64,000 nucleotides of DNA from DATGJX01 sp963830545 (GTDB taxonomy: Bacteria > Vulcanimicrobiota > Vulcanimicrobiia > Vulcanimicrobiales > Vulcanimicrobiaceae): positions 1,736,001 through 1,800,000 of the forward strand of contig CAWHMK010000001.1 in assembly GCA_963830545.1 (NCBI GenBank), in the 5' to 3' direction. How positions within the stretch are numbered: the stretch's first letter is position 1; every line of letters starts with the position of its first letter. Positions 17,961 to 26,366 of this stretch are shown here, piece after piece. The translations under genes and the position numbers were made by a program. The notes under the pieces were generated by a model, which made no database searches, was not told the DNA's origin, and worked only from the letters and a program-made list of their open reading frames with translations.

Positions 17961-19919
17961 CTACTTTACGTGATCCGCGATCCAGCCGAGCCAGTAGCGG
18001 TAGACGTCGGCGGTTCGCACGGGGTCGCCGGGAAAATGCCCGTGCACGGGCCATTCGTAAAATTCGACGGGCACGCCGTTGTCGCGCAGCGCGTGATAAA
18101 ACGCGTAGGATTGTGCGGCGGGCACGCGATCGTCGTACATATCCGAAAGGATGAGCGTCGGCGTACGGACGTTGCGGTAATACGTCAGGGGGGAAACGGC
18201 GCGATACGCCGCCATGTTGTTTCCGGCGAACGGCGAGCCGGGCATCGATTCGCGATCGGCGCTCATGTCGTCCGCGAGCGAATAGTCGTATACGAGGTCG
18301 TTGACGGCAGCGCCGGAGACCGCGCAAGCCCAGCGATGATCTTGCGTGACGAGCCACGACGTCAGCATGCCGCCGTACGACCATCCCGATACGCAGATGC
18401 GGTGCGGATCGATCGGTACGGCGCGCTCCGCAGCGGCAACGCCGGCCAGAACGTCCTCGCCCGGTCCGCGCGTCGCGTCGATGTAAATTGCATGCTGATA
18501 CGCGTTTCCAAAGTTGTCGCTTCCCCGATAATTCGGCCGCAGCACGAACCAACCGTGCGCAGCCATCAGTTGCGCAAGGTCGTCGAAGTTCGTCGTCGAC
18601 GCGCCCGTCGGGCCGCCGTGAATCAGCAGCACGAGCGGATAGCGTTTGCCGCGCACGTAATCGACGGGGTACGTCAGAACGCCGTCCTCGGCGTAGTGAT
18701 TCCGCCAGTTCAGCGTCGCGACGCTGCCGAGATCTTTCGTTGCGATCGCCGCGTTATAGTCGGTCAGACGCGTGAGCGCGCCCGAAGGCGAGCGGTAGTA
18801 TATTTCGCCCGGGTGATGCGGTGTCGTTCCGACGAACGCAATTGCGCCCTCGCGCGAGATGCTGCCGTCGAAATCGCCGAGCGGATTGACCGGACCCAGT
18901 TGCAAGCGTTGTACGCGCCCGTCGAGCCAGACGCGCCATAGCGCTTCGTGCGTTCCAGCGTTTCCCTCCACGAGCAGCGCCCGAGAGTCCGGATACCACG
19001 CGTAATTCGACGTGTTCGCATCCAGGCCGATGCGCGTCAAATCGAAACCGGCGCCGCTGCCGGTCGTCAGAAAGACGTCGGCTTCGCTCATCGGGTCGCC
19101 GCCGCGCGCGTAGGTGTATGCAATGTCGCGCCCATCGGGCGAATATCGCGGGTTGAATTCGAAACGCGTGCGACCGGTGATCCCGCTGCTGCGTTTGTCC
19201 GCAACGTCGAGCTGCTCAACGACGGAGCGGTCCGCATCGCCCAGCAACGCGTCCGGTAAGCGCACGTAGAGCAGCGATTTACCGTCCGGGGACCACGAGA
19301 GCGTGGACTCGGCATCGCCCGCCGCAACGCTCCACGAACCGCTCGTCAGCCGCGTTTCATTGTGCGTCGAAACGTCGAGGAGCCACAGATGTGCCGGTGG
19401 AAACGGTCCGGGATCGAGATACGCGTTGTCGGTTACTCTAAACGCGTCTTGCCAGCGCGCGATACCCGTTCGCTGCGGCACCGCATCCGCAGCCAAATAC
19501 ACCAGAGCATTCCCGTCCGGACGCCAAGCATATTGTTGGACGCTCGTCTTCGAGTGCGTGAGTTGCTGCGGCGAATTACCGCTCGCAGACGTAAACCATA
19601 CTTGTGCGCGGCGATCCGCATCCTCGGCCAAGAAAGCGATGCGCGAACCGTCGGGCGACCAGGAAACATCGTGAGCGCCTCGATCCGCATTGAGCACGCG
19701 TTCGCTCTTGCTTGCTATGTCGAGCAGAACCAGCTGTGAGTCGCGGCGATCCGTATTCAGATTGACGTGCAAACGAAAGAAGAGCAGCGATTTGCCGTCG
19801 GGGGAGATGCGGGGCGAGGAAAGGTCGACTGTGCGGTACGTGTCGTCGAGGGTGAAATGCTGCTGGGCGCCGCGAGAAACGCCGCCGAGCAGAAGAGCGG
19901 AGAAAATAACGTGCAGCAA
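17961..19919 (-). CDS. Secreted S9-family (prolyl oligopeptidase-type) peptidase
   Basis: Serine peptidase of the DPP-IV/acylaminoacyl-peptidase type. The N-terminal two thirds form a WD40/TolB-like propeller with repeated SPDG motifs (SPRISPDGKSLLF, SWSPDGSRIAFL, YSPDGRDIAY). The C-terminal alpha/beta hydrolase has the nucleophile in VSGWSYGGMLTSW, Asp in DMYDDRVPAAQS and His in WPVHGHFPGDP. I choose TTG 19919, five bases past the gap stop, because it gives a short signal peptide (LLHVIFSALLLGGVSRGA); the frame extends further into gap. Its place inside a glycolytic operon is unusual. Confidence 0.88.
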   Translation of the reverse strand: MLHVIFSALLLGGVSRGAQQHFTLDDTYRTVDLSSPRISPDGKSLLFFRLHVNLNTDRRDSQLVLLDIASKSERVLNADRGAHDVSWSPDGSRIAFLAEDADRRAQVWFTSASGNSPQQLTHSKTSVQQYAWRPDGNALVYLAADAVPQRTGIARWQDAFRVTDNAYLDPGPFPPAHLWLLDVSTHNETRLTSGSWSVAAGDAESTLSWSPDGKSLLYVRLPDALLGDADRSVVEQLDVADKRSSGITGRTRFEFNPRYSPDGRDIAYTYARGGDPMSEADVFLTTGSGAGFDLTRIGLDANTSNYAWYPDSRALLVEGNAGTHEALWRVWLDGRVQRLQLGPVNPLGDFDGSISREGAIAFVGTTPHHPGEIYYRSPSGALTRLTDYNAAIATKDLGSVATLNWRNHYAEDGVLTYPVDYVRGKRYPLVLLIHGGPTGASTTNFDDLAQLMAAHGWFVLRPNYRGSDNFGNAYQHAIYIDATRGPGEDVLAGVAAAERAVPIDPHRICVSGWSYGGMLTSWLVTQDHRWACAVSGAAVNDLVYDYSLADDMSADRESMPGSPFAGNNMAAYRAVSPLTYYRNVRTPTLILSDMYDDRVPAAQSYAFYHALRDNGVPVEFYEWPVHGHFPGDPVRTADVYRYWLGWIADHVK

Positions 19920-19923
19920 CGCG

Positions 19924-20937
19924 CTAAACGCCGGCCGGAATCTTCTCCAGCACCATTGCCGTGAGATCGGCCAAGCGGCACGAGTAGCCCCATTCATTGT
20001 CGTACCACGCGCCGATCTGGATGAGATCGCCGTTGGCGCCGGTCAGGCCCGCGTCGATGATGGAACTATAGGGGGAGCGTTTGAAATCGCTGGAAACGAG
20101 CTCCGCTTCGGAGAATTGGACGTACTCTTTCATATCACCCGAGGCTGCACGCTTGAGAATAGCGTTGAGTTCCTCTTTCGTCGTTTCTTTCTTGACTTGC
20201 GCAACGAGATAGATCATCGACACCGTCGGCGTCGGAACGCGCAGCGCGAATCCGTCGAACGAGCCTTTGACCTCCGGAATGGTCAGAAACAAGGCTTTTG
20301 CGGCTCCCGTCGAGGTTGGGATGATGTTCGTCGCCGCGTTGCGCGCGCGCCGCAAATCCTTGTGAGGTGCGTCGAGGATGTTCTGATCGTTCGTATAGGA
20401 GTGAATCGTCGACATGAAGCCCTTCACCCACCCCAAGGTATCGACGACGGGTTTGACGGCCGTTGCCAGGCAGTTCGTCGTACACGATGCGTTCGAAATG
20501 ATGTGGTGCTTGTCCGGATCGTACATACCGTCATTCACCCCGAGCACGATCGTGACGTCCTCGCCTTTGGCCGGCGCGGAAATCAATACTTTCTTGGCGC
20601 CCCCGCCGTCGATGTGCGCGCGCGCCTTGCTCGCGTCGGTGAACAGGCCCGTCGATTCGATCACGACGTCGACACCGAGCGTCTTCCAGGGGAGTTTTCC
20701 CGGATCGCGTTCCGCGAGGACCTTGATCTTCTGCTTGTCGATGGCAATCGTGTCGCCTTCGGCCGAGACGCTGCCGTCGTACATGCCGTAGTTCGAATCG
20801 TATTTGAATAGATGCGCGCATTCGGCTGCGCTCGTCAAATCGTTGACTGCCGCGATGTCGATGCCGGGATGGCGCTCGATGAGCGCCTTGGCAAAATTCC
20901 GTCCGATGCGGCCGAAGCCGTTGATGCCGATACGCAT
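19924..20937 (-). CDS. gap: Glyceraldehyde-3-phosphate dehydrogenase
   Basis: Phosphorylating GAPDH, 337 residues. NAD-binding N-terminus RIGINGFGRIGRNFAKAL; catalytic Cys in SNASCTTNCLA, followed by the expected STGAAKAL and the C-terminal WYDNEWGYSCRLADL. Asp in AAVNDLT suggests NAD rather than NADP preference. First gene of the operon gap - S9 peptidase - pgk - tpiA - gpmI - pnp. Only 21 bases separate it from whiA on the same strand, so read-through from the whiA transcript is possible. Confidence 0.96.
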   Translation of the reverse strand: MRIGINGFGRIGRNFAKALIERHPGIDIAAVNDLTSAAECAHLFKYDSNYGMYDGSVSAEGDTIAIDKQKIKVLAERDPGKLPWKTLGVDVVIESTGLFTDASKARAHIDGGGAKKVLISAPAKGEDVTIVLGVNDGMYDPDKHHIISNASCTTNCLATAVKPVVDTLGWVKGFMSTIHSYTNDQNILDAPHKDLRRARNAATNIIPTSTGAAKALFLTIPEVKGSFDGFALRVPTPTVSMIYLVAQVKKETTKEELNAILKRAASGDMKEYVQFSEAELVSSDFKRSPYSSIIDAGLTGANGDLIQIGAWYDNEWGYSCRLADLTAMVLEKIPAGV

Positions 20938-20958
20938 ATGAAAACTCCCGTCGAAGCC

Positions 20959-21826
20959 TTACGTGTTACGAGCTCTTTGCGCCGGTTTCCCTTGCAAGCG
21001 CCTGGCCAATCGCGCAAGCGCCACCAGCCGGCTGTTGACGGTGGGTTTGGCGATGGGCGGATTGCAGCGGCGGCCGAGTTCACTCAGACTTTCGTCGGGG
21101 TAGCGCAGACGAAGTTGGGCGATTTCGCGAAGCGCCGGCGAAAGGTACTGCAAGCCGTACGCACTCGAAACGTATTCGATCGTTTCACGCTGCCCGGCGG
21201 CCGCCGTGGCAGACCTGTCCAAATTCGCCGCTTCGGTATTCACAAGGCGATGAATGCGGTTCTTGGTTTCCTTGAGCGCGCGAACGTCTTCCAAACGCAG
21301 AACGGCACCGTGCGCGCCGACGATCGTCAGCAGCGCGACGATCGCTTCAAAATCTTTGTAGTAGAGAACGAAGCGCTGTTTGCGCCGCATCGCCTTCGGC
21401 GGCTCCGACACCGCGCGCAGCATCCAGGTCAATCGTGCAGACTTGCGATTCATCCGGCACCACGAACTCGAGATGATAGCCTTGCGTTCCCGCAGAGACC
21501 GAGCCGCAGGCCAAAAACGCAGCTCGCGTTTCCATGATGCGATCGCAGCGACGCGCGGGTTTGCCCGGCGTTTCGCGCAATTCGGCAGGGAGTCGATGCG
21601 GTACGACGGGATTTTGCGTAACCGCGTTCCTTCGAGTTTTTCGATGTGATGGGCGCGAAGCAGCGAGCGGAACAAACGAGCGACCGCATTACGCTGCGTG
21701 ATGAAGTATTGTCGCGTCGCGCGTGCGGCCGTACAATGCCAGGCCATGAAGCAGCGCCTGCCGGCAGTGCGCCGCTTCGGGAACGTCGCGCGCGAGCGCG
21801 TCCTTGGTGTCCGCGGAAAGGCTCAA
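20959..21826 (-). CDS. whiA: WhiA family DNA-binding regulator, three frame breaks
   Basis: WhiA links cell division and, in actinomycetes, sporulation; it has a degenerate LAGLIDADG domain and a C-terminal helix-turn-helix. The protein is spread over three frames. SLSADTKDALARDVPEAAHC is the N-terminus (TTG 21826, overlapping the S4 gene stop). NAVARLFRSLLRAHHIEKL continues it; RAAFLACGSVSAGTQGYHLE is the family's homing-endonuclease-like block; VGAHGAVLRLEDVRALKETK, RLVNTEAANLDR and the HTH (SLSELGRRC...AKPTVNSRLVAL) follow. Breaks lie near 21690 (+1), 21590 (-1) and 21436 (+1). The last is aagtctgc where aagctgc restores the frame. Repaired length is about 289 residues, normal. Confidence 0.88.
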
Positions 21827-22099
21827 ATCCACTCCGCCGGTTCGTCTTTGCGCTGGTCCAAAATCTCGTAGAGATCTGCGGGTTTGAGGCCCGGCGTCAT
21901 TCGCAGCGGCACTTCGCGCACGCGCACGCGTCACGAATTTCGTGGCGTAGTGAATCTGCAGAACGTCGCCCGGCTTCACTTGATAGCCGGGCTTGAGTTC
22001 CTTGCCGTCTTTCGTGATCCGTCCGTGGACCAGCGCCTCGTGCGCTTCCGAACGGCGCTTCGAAAGGCGCGAGACCTTCATGAATTTATCGAGCCGCAT
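21823..22099 (-). CDS. S4-domain RNA-binding protein (RqcP/Hsp15-like), frameshifted
   Basis: Short S4-domain protein of the family that includes RqcP, a factor of bacterial ribosome quality control, and Hsp15. The S4 fold is complete: MRLDKFMKVSRLSKRRSEA, HGRITKDGKELKPGYQVKPG, DVLQIHYATKFVT. After KFVT the reading shifts by one base near 21925 (acgcgtgcgcg); the alternative frame gives VREVPLRMTPGLKPADLYEI and ends EPAEWI at 21823. A frame without the shift would run on through whiA and is not credible. The stop overlaps the whiA start. RqcP versus another small S4 protein cannot be decided here. Confidence 0.8.
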
Positions 22100-22105
22100 A
22101 CCGCC

Positions 22106-25100
22106 TTAGCGGCTGACGATGACCATTGGCGCGTGCGGGCCCGTCGCCACTGTTTGCGGCAGACGCACGCTCTTGCGTCCGGCTGCTTTCAGCGTCGAAT
22201 TGAAGTTCGCCAACGAGCGGACCCAGGCGTTATATGCGAGCGCACGCGCACTGTATTCGCGTTCGAGGCGCGCGTAGAGCTGGGTGCTCGCTTGCGCCAA
22301 GGGCTCCTGATTCAACAGATTCATTACGTCCTCGCGAATCTTACCCGGCTTTTGTATGAAGTCTTCAAAGTTTTGCGGAGACGAGGTGAGGGTTGCGACC
22401 ATCGAATCGATGTGCGTCGTCATCGGCGCTGCGGTGCCGCTCTTTTCGGCGGTGAGTTCCATGCGAACGCGATGCAGCTCGTTGAGCATCGTGTCGATGC
22501 GGCCGAGCAAGTCGTACACACGCCGCTGCTGAGCGAATTGCGCTTCGAATTCGCGCTGCGTGCTCGTGGTCAACGGGTCGGCGCGTTTTTCGAGCGGAAA
22601 GCGATACGTTTTTCCATTGAGGTGCAGCGCGACCGCGTACCGACCCGGCGGAAGCACCGGTCCTTCTTCCGGACCGCGGAAAAAGAACGGCGCGCTGTCG
22701 TAGCGCACGGGCCCGTCGATCGTGAGATCGTAAAGGAACTCGTTCTTGCCCGCGGCCTTGCTCAGCCAAAATGTCGGCGAGGAGTCGTACCCGTTGAAGT
22801 ACTCGTGCGATCCGCCGATGTGCCGGACGCGATGGCCGCGCGCGTCGTATACGTCGATCGTCGGGCGCACTTGTGCTTCCTGCGGCAGCCAGTAGGATAT
22901 CGTCGCGGTAGGACCGCTGGGCTGAGAAGCGACGAAATCCTGATACGTGCCTTCGTCGTTGCTGTAGCCGTTCAGCGCGATAACGGGGCGTGGTCCGATG
23001 ACGACGGGACCGCTGGGCATCGCGCAGCCCGCGATTTGCGCCGTGCGCATATCGTCCATCACCCAGATGGCGCGGCCGTGCGTCGCGATCACCATGTCGT
23101 CGAATCGCGGTTGAAAGCGAATGTCGCGAACTTCCACGGCCGGAAGGTTGTTTTGGAACGAGTGCCACGATGCGCCGGCGTCGCACGACACGTAGATGCC
23201 GCGGTTCGTTCCCGCGTACGCCATTTTCCGGTTGTGAATGTCGGGGCGAACCGCATGCACGTATTGCCCTTGCGGAATCCCGCCGGTCGCATAGGTCCAG
23301 TGTGCTCCGAAATCGTGCGTGACGTAGATGTACGGCGTGAAATCTCCCATGCCGTGACGATCCGCCGATACGTATACCGTACCGTCTGCCAGCGTCGACG
23401 GCGCGACCGTTTCGACGGCGCTGTCGGCCGGCAAACTCTGCGGCGTGACGTTGCGCCAGTGTTTTCCGCCGTCGAGCGTAACGTGCACGAGCCCGTCGTC
23501 GGATCCGGTCCAAATCTCGCCCTTGTGAAGCGGCGACGTCTCGACGTCGAGCAGCGTCGCATAATTCTCGGCGCCCGACTCGTCGTGCGTTACCGTATCC
23601 TGCGAGACTTGCTGCTTCGATTTGTCGTTGCGCGTGAGATCCGGGCTGATCGCTCGCCAGTGCTTGCCGCGATCCGTCGTTTCGAACAGCACGTTCGCGC
23701 CGATGAACGCCATGTGCGGATCGTACGCTGCGAACGCAATCGGCGATTCCCAGTTGAAGCGGTACTGCGATTTGGCGAGCACGAAATCGTTTTCGAGCGT
23801 GCCGCGGTACGGCCGCACGTTTTCGACGTCGTGCGAGAGGCGATCGTAGATGACGACCTCGCCGTTCTCCGAATCGCCCCACACGAGGCGCGGATTCGCC
23901 GGATCGGGCACGACCCATTCGCCGTCGCCGGAGACCGGCATATACCAGTCGGCGTTCGTAATGCCCGTCGTGTTGCCGCTGAACGCCGGTCCGCAGAACC
24001 CCATGTTGTCCTGCAGGCCGCCGCACACGAAATACGGCAGCGTGTCGGACAGGCCCACGCGATAGACTTGCGCGACCGGCAGATTGCGCGAATTCGCCCA
24101 GGTCGTGCCTTCATTCGTGGAAATTGCAATGCCGCCGTCGCCCGCGAGCGCCATGCGCTGTCCGTCCGCGGAAATCCACAGATCGTGCAAATCGGGATGA
24201 ACCGTGTATTCGGACATCACGAACGTTTTGCCGGCGTTGTACGAAGCCGCGAGCATCATGCTCACGGCATAAACCGTGTCGGGATCGTTCGGCGAAACAC
24301 GCACGTGCGAGAAATAAAACGGGCGCTGATCGGCGAGTGAATCTTTGCTGACCATCGTCCACGTCGCACCTGCGTCGTCGGATTTCCACAGAACGCCTTC
24401 GTGCGACTCGACGAGCGCGTACACGCGTGACGGTTTCGAGGGCGCAACGGCAATGCCGATGCGTCCGATGGCTCCCGCCGGGAAACCGTTGCCGGTTATC
24501 TTGCTCCAGGTTTTGCCGCCGTCGATCGACTTGAACAAACCATCGTCGCCGGCGCTGCCGCCGCTCGTAAGCGTCCAGGGGCGTCGCAGCACGTGCCACA
24601 TGCCGGCATACACGACGTTGGGATTTGCCGGGTCCATGACGAGATCGCTTGCGCCCGACTGCGGCGAAAGGTAGAGCGATCTCGTGAACGTCGCGCCTCC
24701 GTCGAAGGAAACGTAAACGCCTCGATGCATGCTCGGGCCGAACGGATCACCGAGCACGCCGACGACGACGTGCTGCGGATCTTTCGGGTCGAGCAGGATG
24801 CGCGAAATGTCTTGCGCGCCGGGCAGATTCACCGTTTGCCACGTGCGCCCGCCGTTCCGCGTACTGAAGAGCCCGCTCTCCGGAATGACGTCGTTGCGCG
24901 GATTCGTTTCACCCGCGCCGGCCCACACGATTCTATCGTTATGGGGATCCACCGCGATTGCGCCCACCGATGCTAGACCGATGGAATCGCTGATGTTTTC
25001 CCACGATGTTCCGCCGTCGATCGATTTCCAGACGCCCCCGCCTGCAGTTCCGGCATAATAGAGCAGCGGATCCGTATCGCTGCCGACGATTGCCGAAGCG

Positions 25101-25237
25101 CGTCCCTCGGGCATTGCGGGACCGAGTACGCGCCAATGCATCTGGGAAATCGGCGTTTTGACCGCTTGCGCAGCCCGCGCGCAAGGGGTAAGCGCAACCG
25201 CCGCGATGACGGCAGCGACGAGGAATCGTGCGCGCAC
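22106..25237 (-). CDS. Large secreted BNR/sortilin-type beta-propeller protein
   Basis: 1043 residues with an N-terminal signal peptide (FLVAAVIAAVALTPCARA). Repeated BNR/sortilin motifs of the S-x-D-x-G-x-T-W type are seen throughout: SIDGGTSWENI, TRNGGRTWQTV, SFDGGATFT, SIDGGKTWSKI, SDDAGATWTMV, TDRGKHWRAI, TLDGGKHWRNV, TYATGG, SCDAGASWHSF. These suggest one or two multi-bladed propellers up to about residue 740. After it comes a beta-sandwich region (ISYWLPQEAQVRPTIDVYDA) and a C-terminal helical bundle. Related proteins are often annotated as glycosyl hydrolases without proof; catalysis is not evident. Follows the SnoaL-like gene by three bases. Confidence 0.85.
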   Translation of the reverse strand: MRARFLVAAVIAAVALTPCARAAQAVKTPISQMHWRVLGPAMPEGRASAIVGSDTDPLLYYAGTAGGGVWKSIDGGTSWENISDSIGLASVGAIAVDPHNDRIVWAGAGETNPRNDVIPESGLFSTRNGGRTWQTVNLPGAQDISRILLDPKDPQHVVVGVLGDPFGPSMHRGVYVSFDGGATFTRSLYLSPQSGASDLVMDPANPNVVYAGMWHVLRRPWTLTSGGSAGDDGLFKSIDGGKTWSKITGNGFPAGAIGRIGIAVAPSKPSRVYALVESHEGVLWKSDDAGATWTMVSKDSLADQRPFYFSHVRVSPNDPDTVYAVSMMLAASYNAGKTFVMSEYTVHPDLHDLWISADGQRMALAGDGGIAISTNEGTTWANSRNLPVAQVYRVGLSDTLPYFVCGGLQDNMGFCGPAFSGNTTGITNADWYMPVSGDGEWVVPDPANPRLVWGDSENGEVVIYDRLSHDVENVRPYRGTLENDFVLAKSQYRFNWESPIAFAAYDPHMAFIGANVLFETTDRGKHWRAISPDLTRNDKSKQQVSQDTVTHDESGAENYATLLDVETSPLHKGEIWTGSDDGLVHVTLDGGKHWRNVTPQSLPADSAVETVAPSTLADGTVYVSADRHGMGDFTPYIYVTHDFGAHWTYATGGIPQGQYVHAVRPDIHNRKMAYAGTNRGIYVSCDAGASWHSFQNNLPAVEVRDIRFQPRFDDMVIATHGRAIWVMDDMRTAQIAGCAMPSGPVVIGPRPVIALNGYSNDEGTYQDFVASQPSGPTATISYWLPQEAQVRPTIDVYDARGHRVRHIGGSHEYFNGYDSSPTFWLSKAAGKNEFLYDLTIDGPVRYDSAPFFFRGPEEGPVLPPGRYAVALHLNGKTYRFPLEKRADPLTTSTQREFEAQFAQQRRVYDLLGRIDTMLNELHRVRMELTAEKSGTAAPMTTHIDSMVATLTSSPQNFEDFIQKPGKIREDVMNLLNQEPLAQASTQLYARLEREYSARALAYNAWVRSLANFNSTLKAAGRKSVRLPQTVATGPHAPMVIVSR

Positions 25238-25240
25238 GGA

Positions 25241-25762
25241 CTAGTTACCTGCGTCCTGAACGACGGTCCCGTCGACTTTCACGAGCGTGTGCAGATCTTT
25301 GCTTTGGCTCTCGAGCCAGCCGCCGTTGACGAGCTTCCAGGTATCGGAAGACTTGTTCGTCACGTCGATCGCGTGTTTTCCGTCTTGTTCTTGTACGTTG
25401 CCCGTCAGATGCATCGTTGCGACGATCACCAGCGTGTTCGGATCCGGCTGCGTCATCGAGTCGAATGAATTGTTGCACGCGTCGGCTTCGAGTTGCTTGA
25501 GTTGCATTCTGCCGGTGGCGACGACCTCGTCGCGCTTATGTTCTTTGCCTTTCGGATCGATGCTCACGAAGTCGGGCGAGAGCATTGCGAATGCCGTGTC
25601 GAGGTTCTTGTCGGTCGGATCCATCGCCGCGGTGCATGACGTTTGGTACAAAGCGGTCACCGCTTTTTGCGTTGCGTCGGGAACCGTGGCCGTGGTGTCG
25701 GCCTGGGCGATGCCGGCTGTTGCCAGCGCGGAAATGAGAAAAAGTGCAGTCGTATGGCGCAC
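25241..25762 (-). CDS. Secreted SnoaL/ketosteroid-isomerase-like protein
   Basis: About 173 residues from GTG 25762, chosen because a GAGAGGAC ribosome site lies just upstream and the protein then begins with a signal peptide (FLISALATAGIAQA). The mature part (AVTALYQTSCTAAMDPTDKN, LSPDFVSIDPKGKEHKRDEV, VDVTNKSSDTWKLVNGGWL) has the alternating helix and curved-sheet pattern of NTF2-like/SnoaL proteins, ending with the typical W-x-x-x-x-G-x-W strand. No catalytic residues are recognised, so the function is open. Co-directional with the BNR protein and probably in one operon. Confidence 0.65.
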   Translation of the reverse strand: MRHTTALFLISALATAGIAQADTTATVPDATQKAVTALYQTSCTAAMDPTDKNLDTAFAMLSPDFVSIDPKGKEHKRDEVVATGRMQLKQLEADACNNSFDSMTQPDPNTLVIVATMHLTGNVQEQDGKHAIDVTNKSSDTWKLVNGGWLESQSKDLHTLVKVDGTVVQDAGN

Positions 25763-25857
25763 GGGGTCGTCCTCTCTGAAGCAGTACACGTGTTGAACTC
25801 AGTACTTGGCTGTCGGGCGCCCTGTTTCGTTCTTGAGTCATGCGGGGCGAATTGACC

Positions 25858-25876
25858 TATTCGGATATATCGAATA
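25858..25876. promoter_or_regulatory. Palindromic operator candidate upstream of padR
   Basis: TATTCG-gatatat-CGAATA: perfect 6-base inverted arms around a 7-base AT-rich centre, ending 10 bases before the padR ATG in otherwise GC-rich DNA. PadR regulators usually bind an AT-rich inverted repeat at their own promoter and repress themselves and an adjacent efflux gene. Position and symmetry fit autoregulation of padR-MATE. Confidence 0.55.
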
Positions 25877-25886
25877 ATGTACCGAT

Positions 25887-26363
25887 ATGGATTTTCGGGC
25901 TTCGACCTTCTGGCGGCAACGGGGCCGCCGCCGTTTTGGACGCGGCATGCTCAAATACGTGCTGCTCAAGCTGCTGGCAACCGAGCCACGGCACGGATAC
26001 GACCTGATGCGTCTGTTCGGCGAACGCGGGTGGGGCCGGCTCGCTGCGGGCAGCCTCTATCCGACGCTCGCCAAACTCGAAGAGGCCGGGTTCATCGAGG
26101 GCCGCGACGAGGGCGCGAAGCGCACCTATCACGTCACTCCGCTCGGACGCGAGCGTCTGCGCGAACTTGCCGGCGTGCTCGAAAGCGAGTTCGAAAACCG
26201 CGAGGCGGAGCAGCATCCGGCATGGGAGTTGGGCGAGGCTTTCGAGCGCCTCTCGCGCACGCTTTCCGTCGCCGCGTCCGCCAAGCCCGAGACGGCCGCG
26301 CAGATCGTCGCAAAACTGGAGGGCGTCCGCAAAGATATCTACATGCTTCTTGCAAACGAGTAA
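25887..26363 (+). CDS. PadR-family transcriptional regulator
   Basis: 158 residues. A winged helix-turn-helix spans about residues 20-100: MLKYVLLKLLATEPRHGYDL, the conserved G-S-x-Y-P-x-L-x-x-L-E core as GSLYPTLAKLEEAGFIEG, and the wing TYHVTPLGRERL. A C-terminal dimerisation helix pair follows. A basic, aromatic N-terminal stretch (WRQRGRRRFGRGM) resembles the PadR subgroup linked to drug-efflux genes. Three bases separate it from the MATE transporter, its likely target; the operator lies immediately upstream. Confidence 0.9.
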   Translation: MDFRASTFWRQRGRRRFGRGMLKYVLLKLLATEPRHGYDLMRLFGERGWGRLAAGSLYPTLAKLEEAGFIEGRDEGAKRTYHVTPLGRERLRELAGVLESEFENREAEQHPAWELGEAFERLSRTLSVAASAKPETAAQIVAKLEGVRKDIYMLLANE

Positions 26364-26366
26364 CGG

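Noticed and set aside
17310..18941. 543-codon plus-strand open frame
   Set aside because: Antisense to pgk and the S9 peptidase, both of which have complete conserved motifs; composition is typical of a GC-rich antisense shadow.
21884..24340. 818-codon plus-strand open frame
   Set aside because: It is antisense to the BNR/sortilin gene. The translation is Arg/His-rich with no family features, and the minus frame has clear repeated motifs and a signal peptide. GC-rich codon bias creates such long antisense frames.
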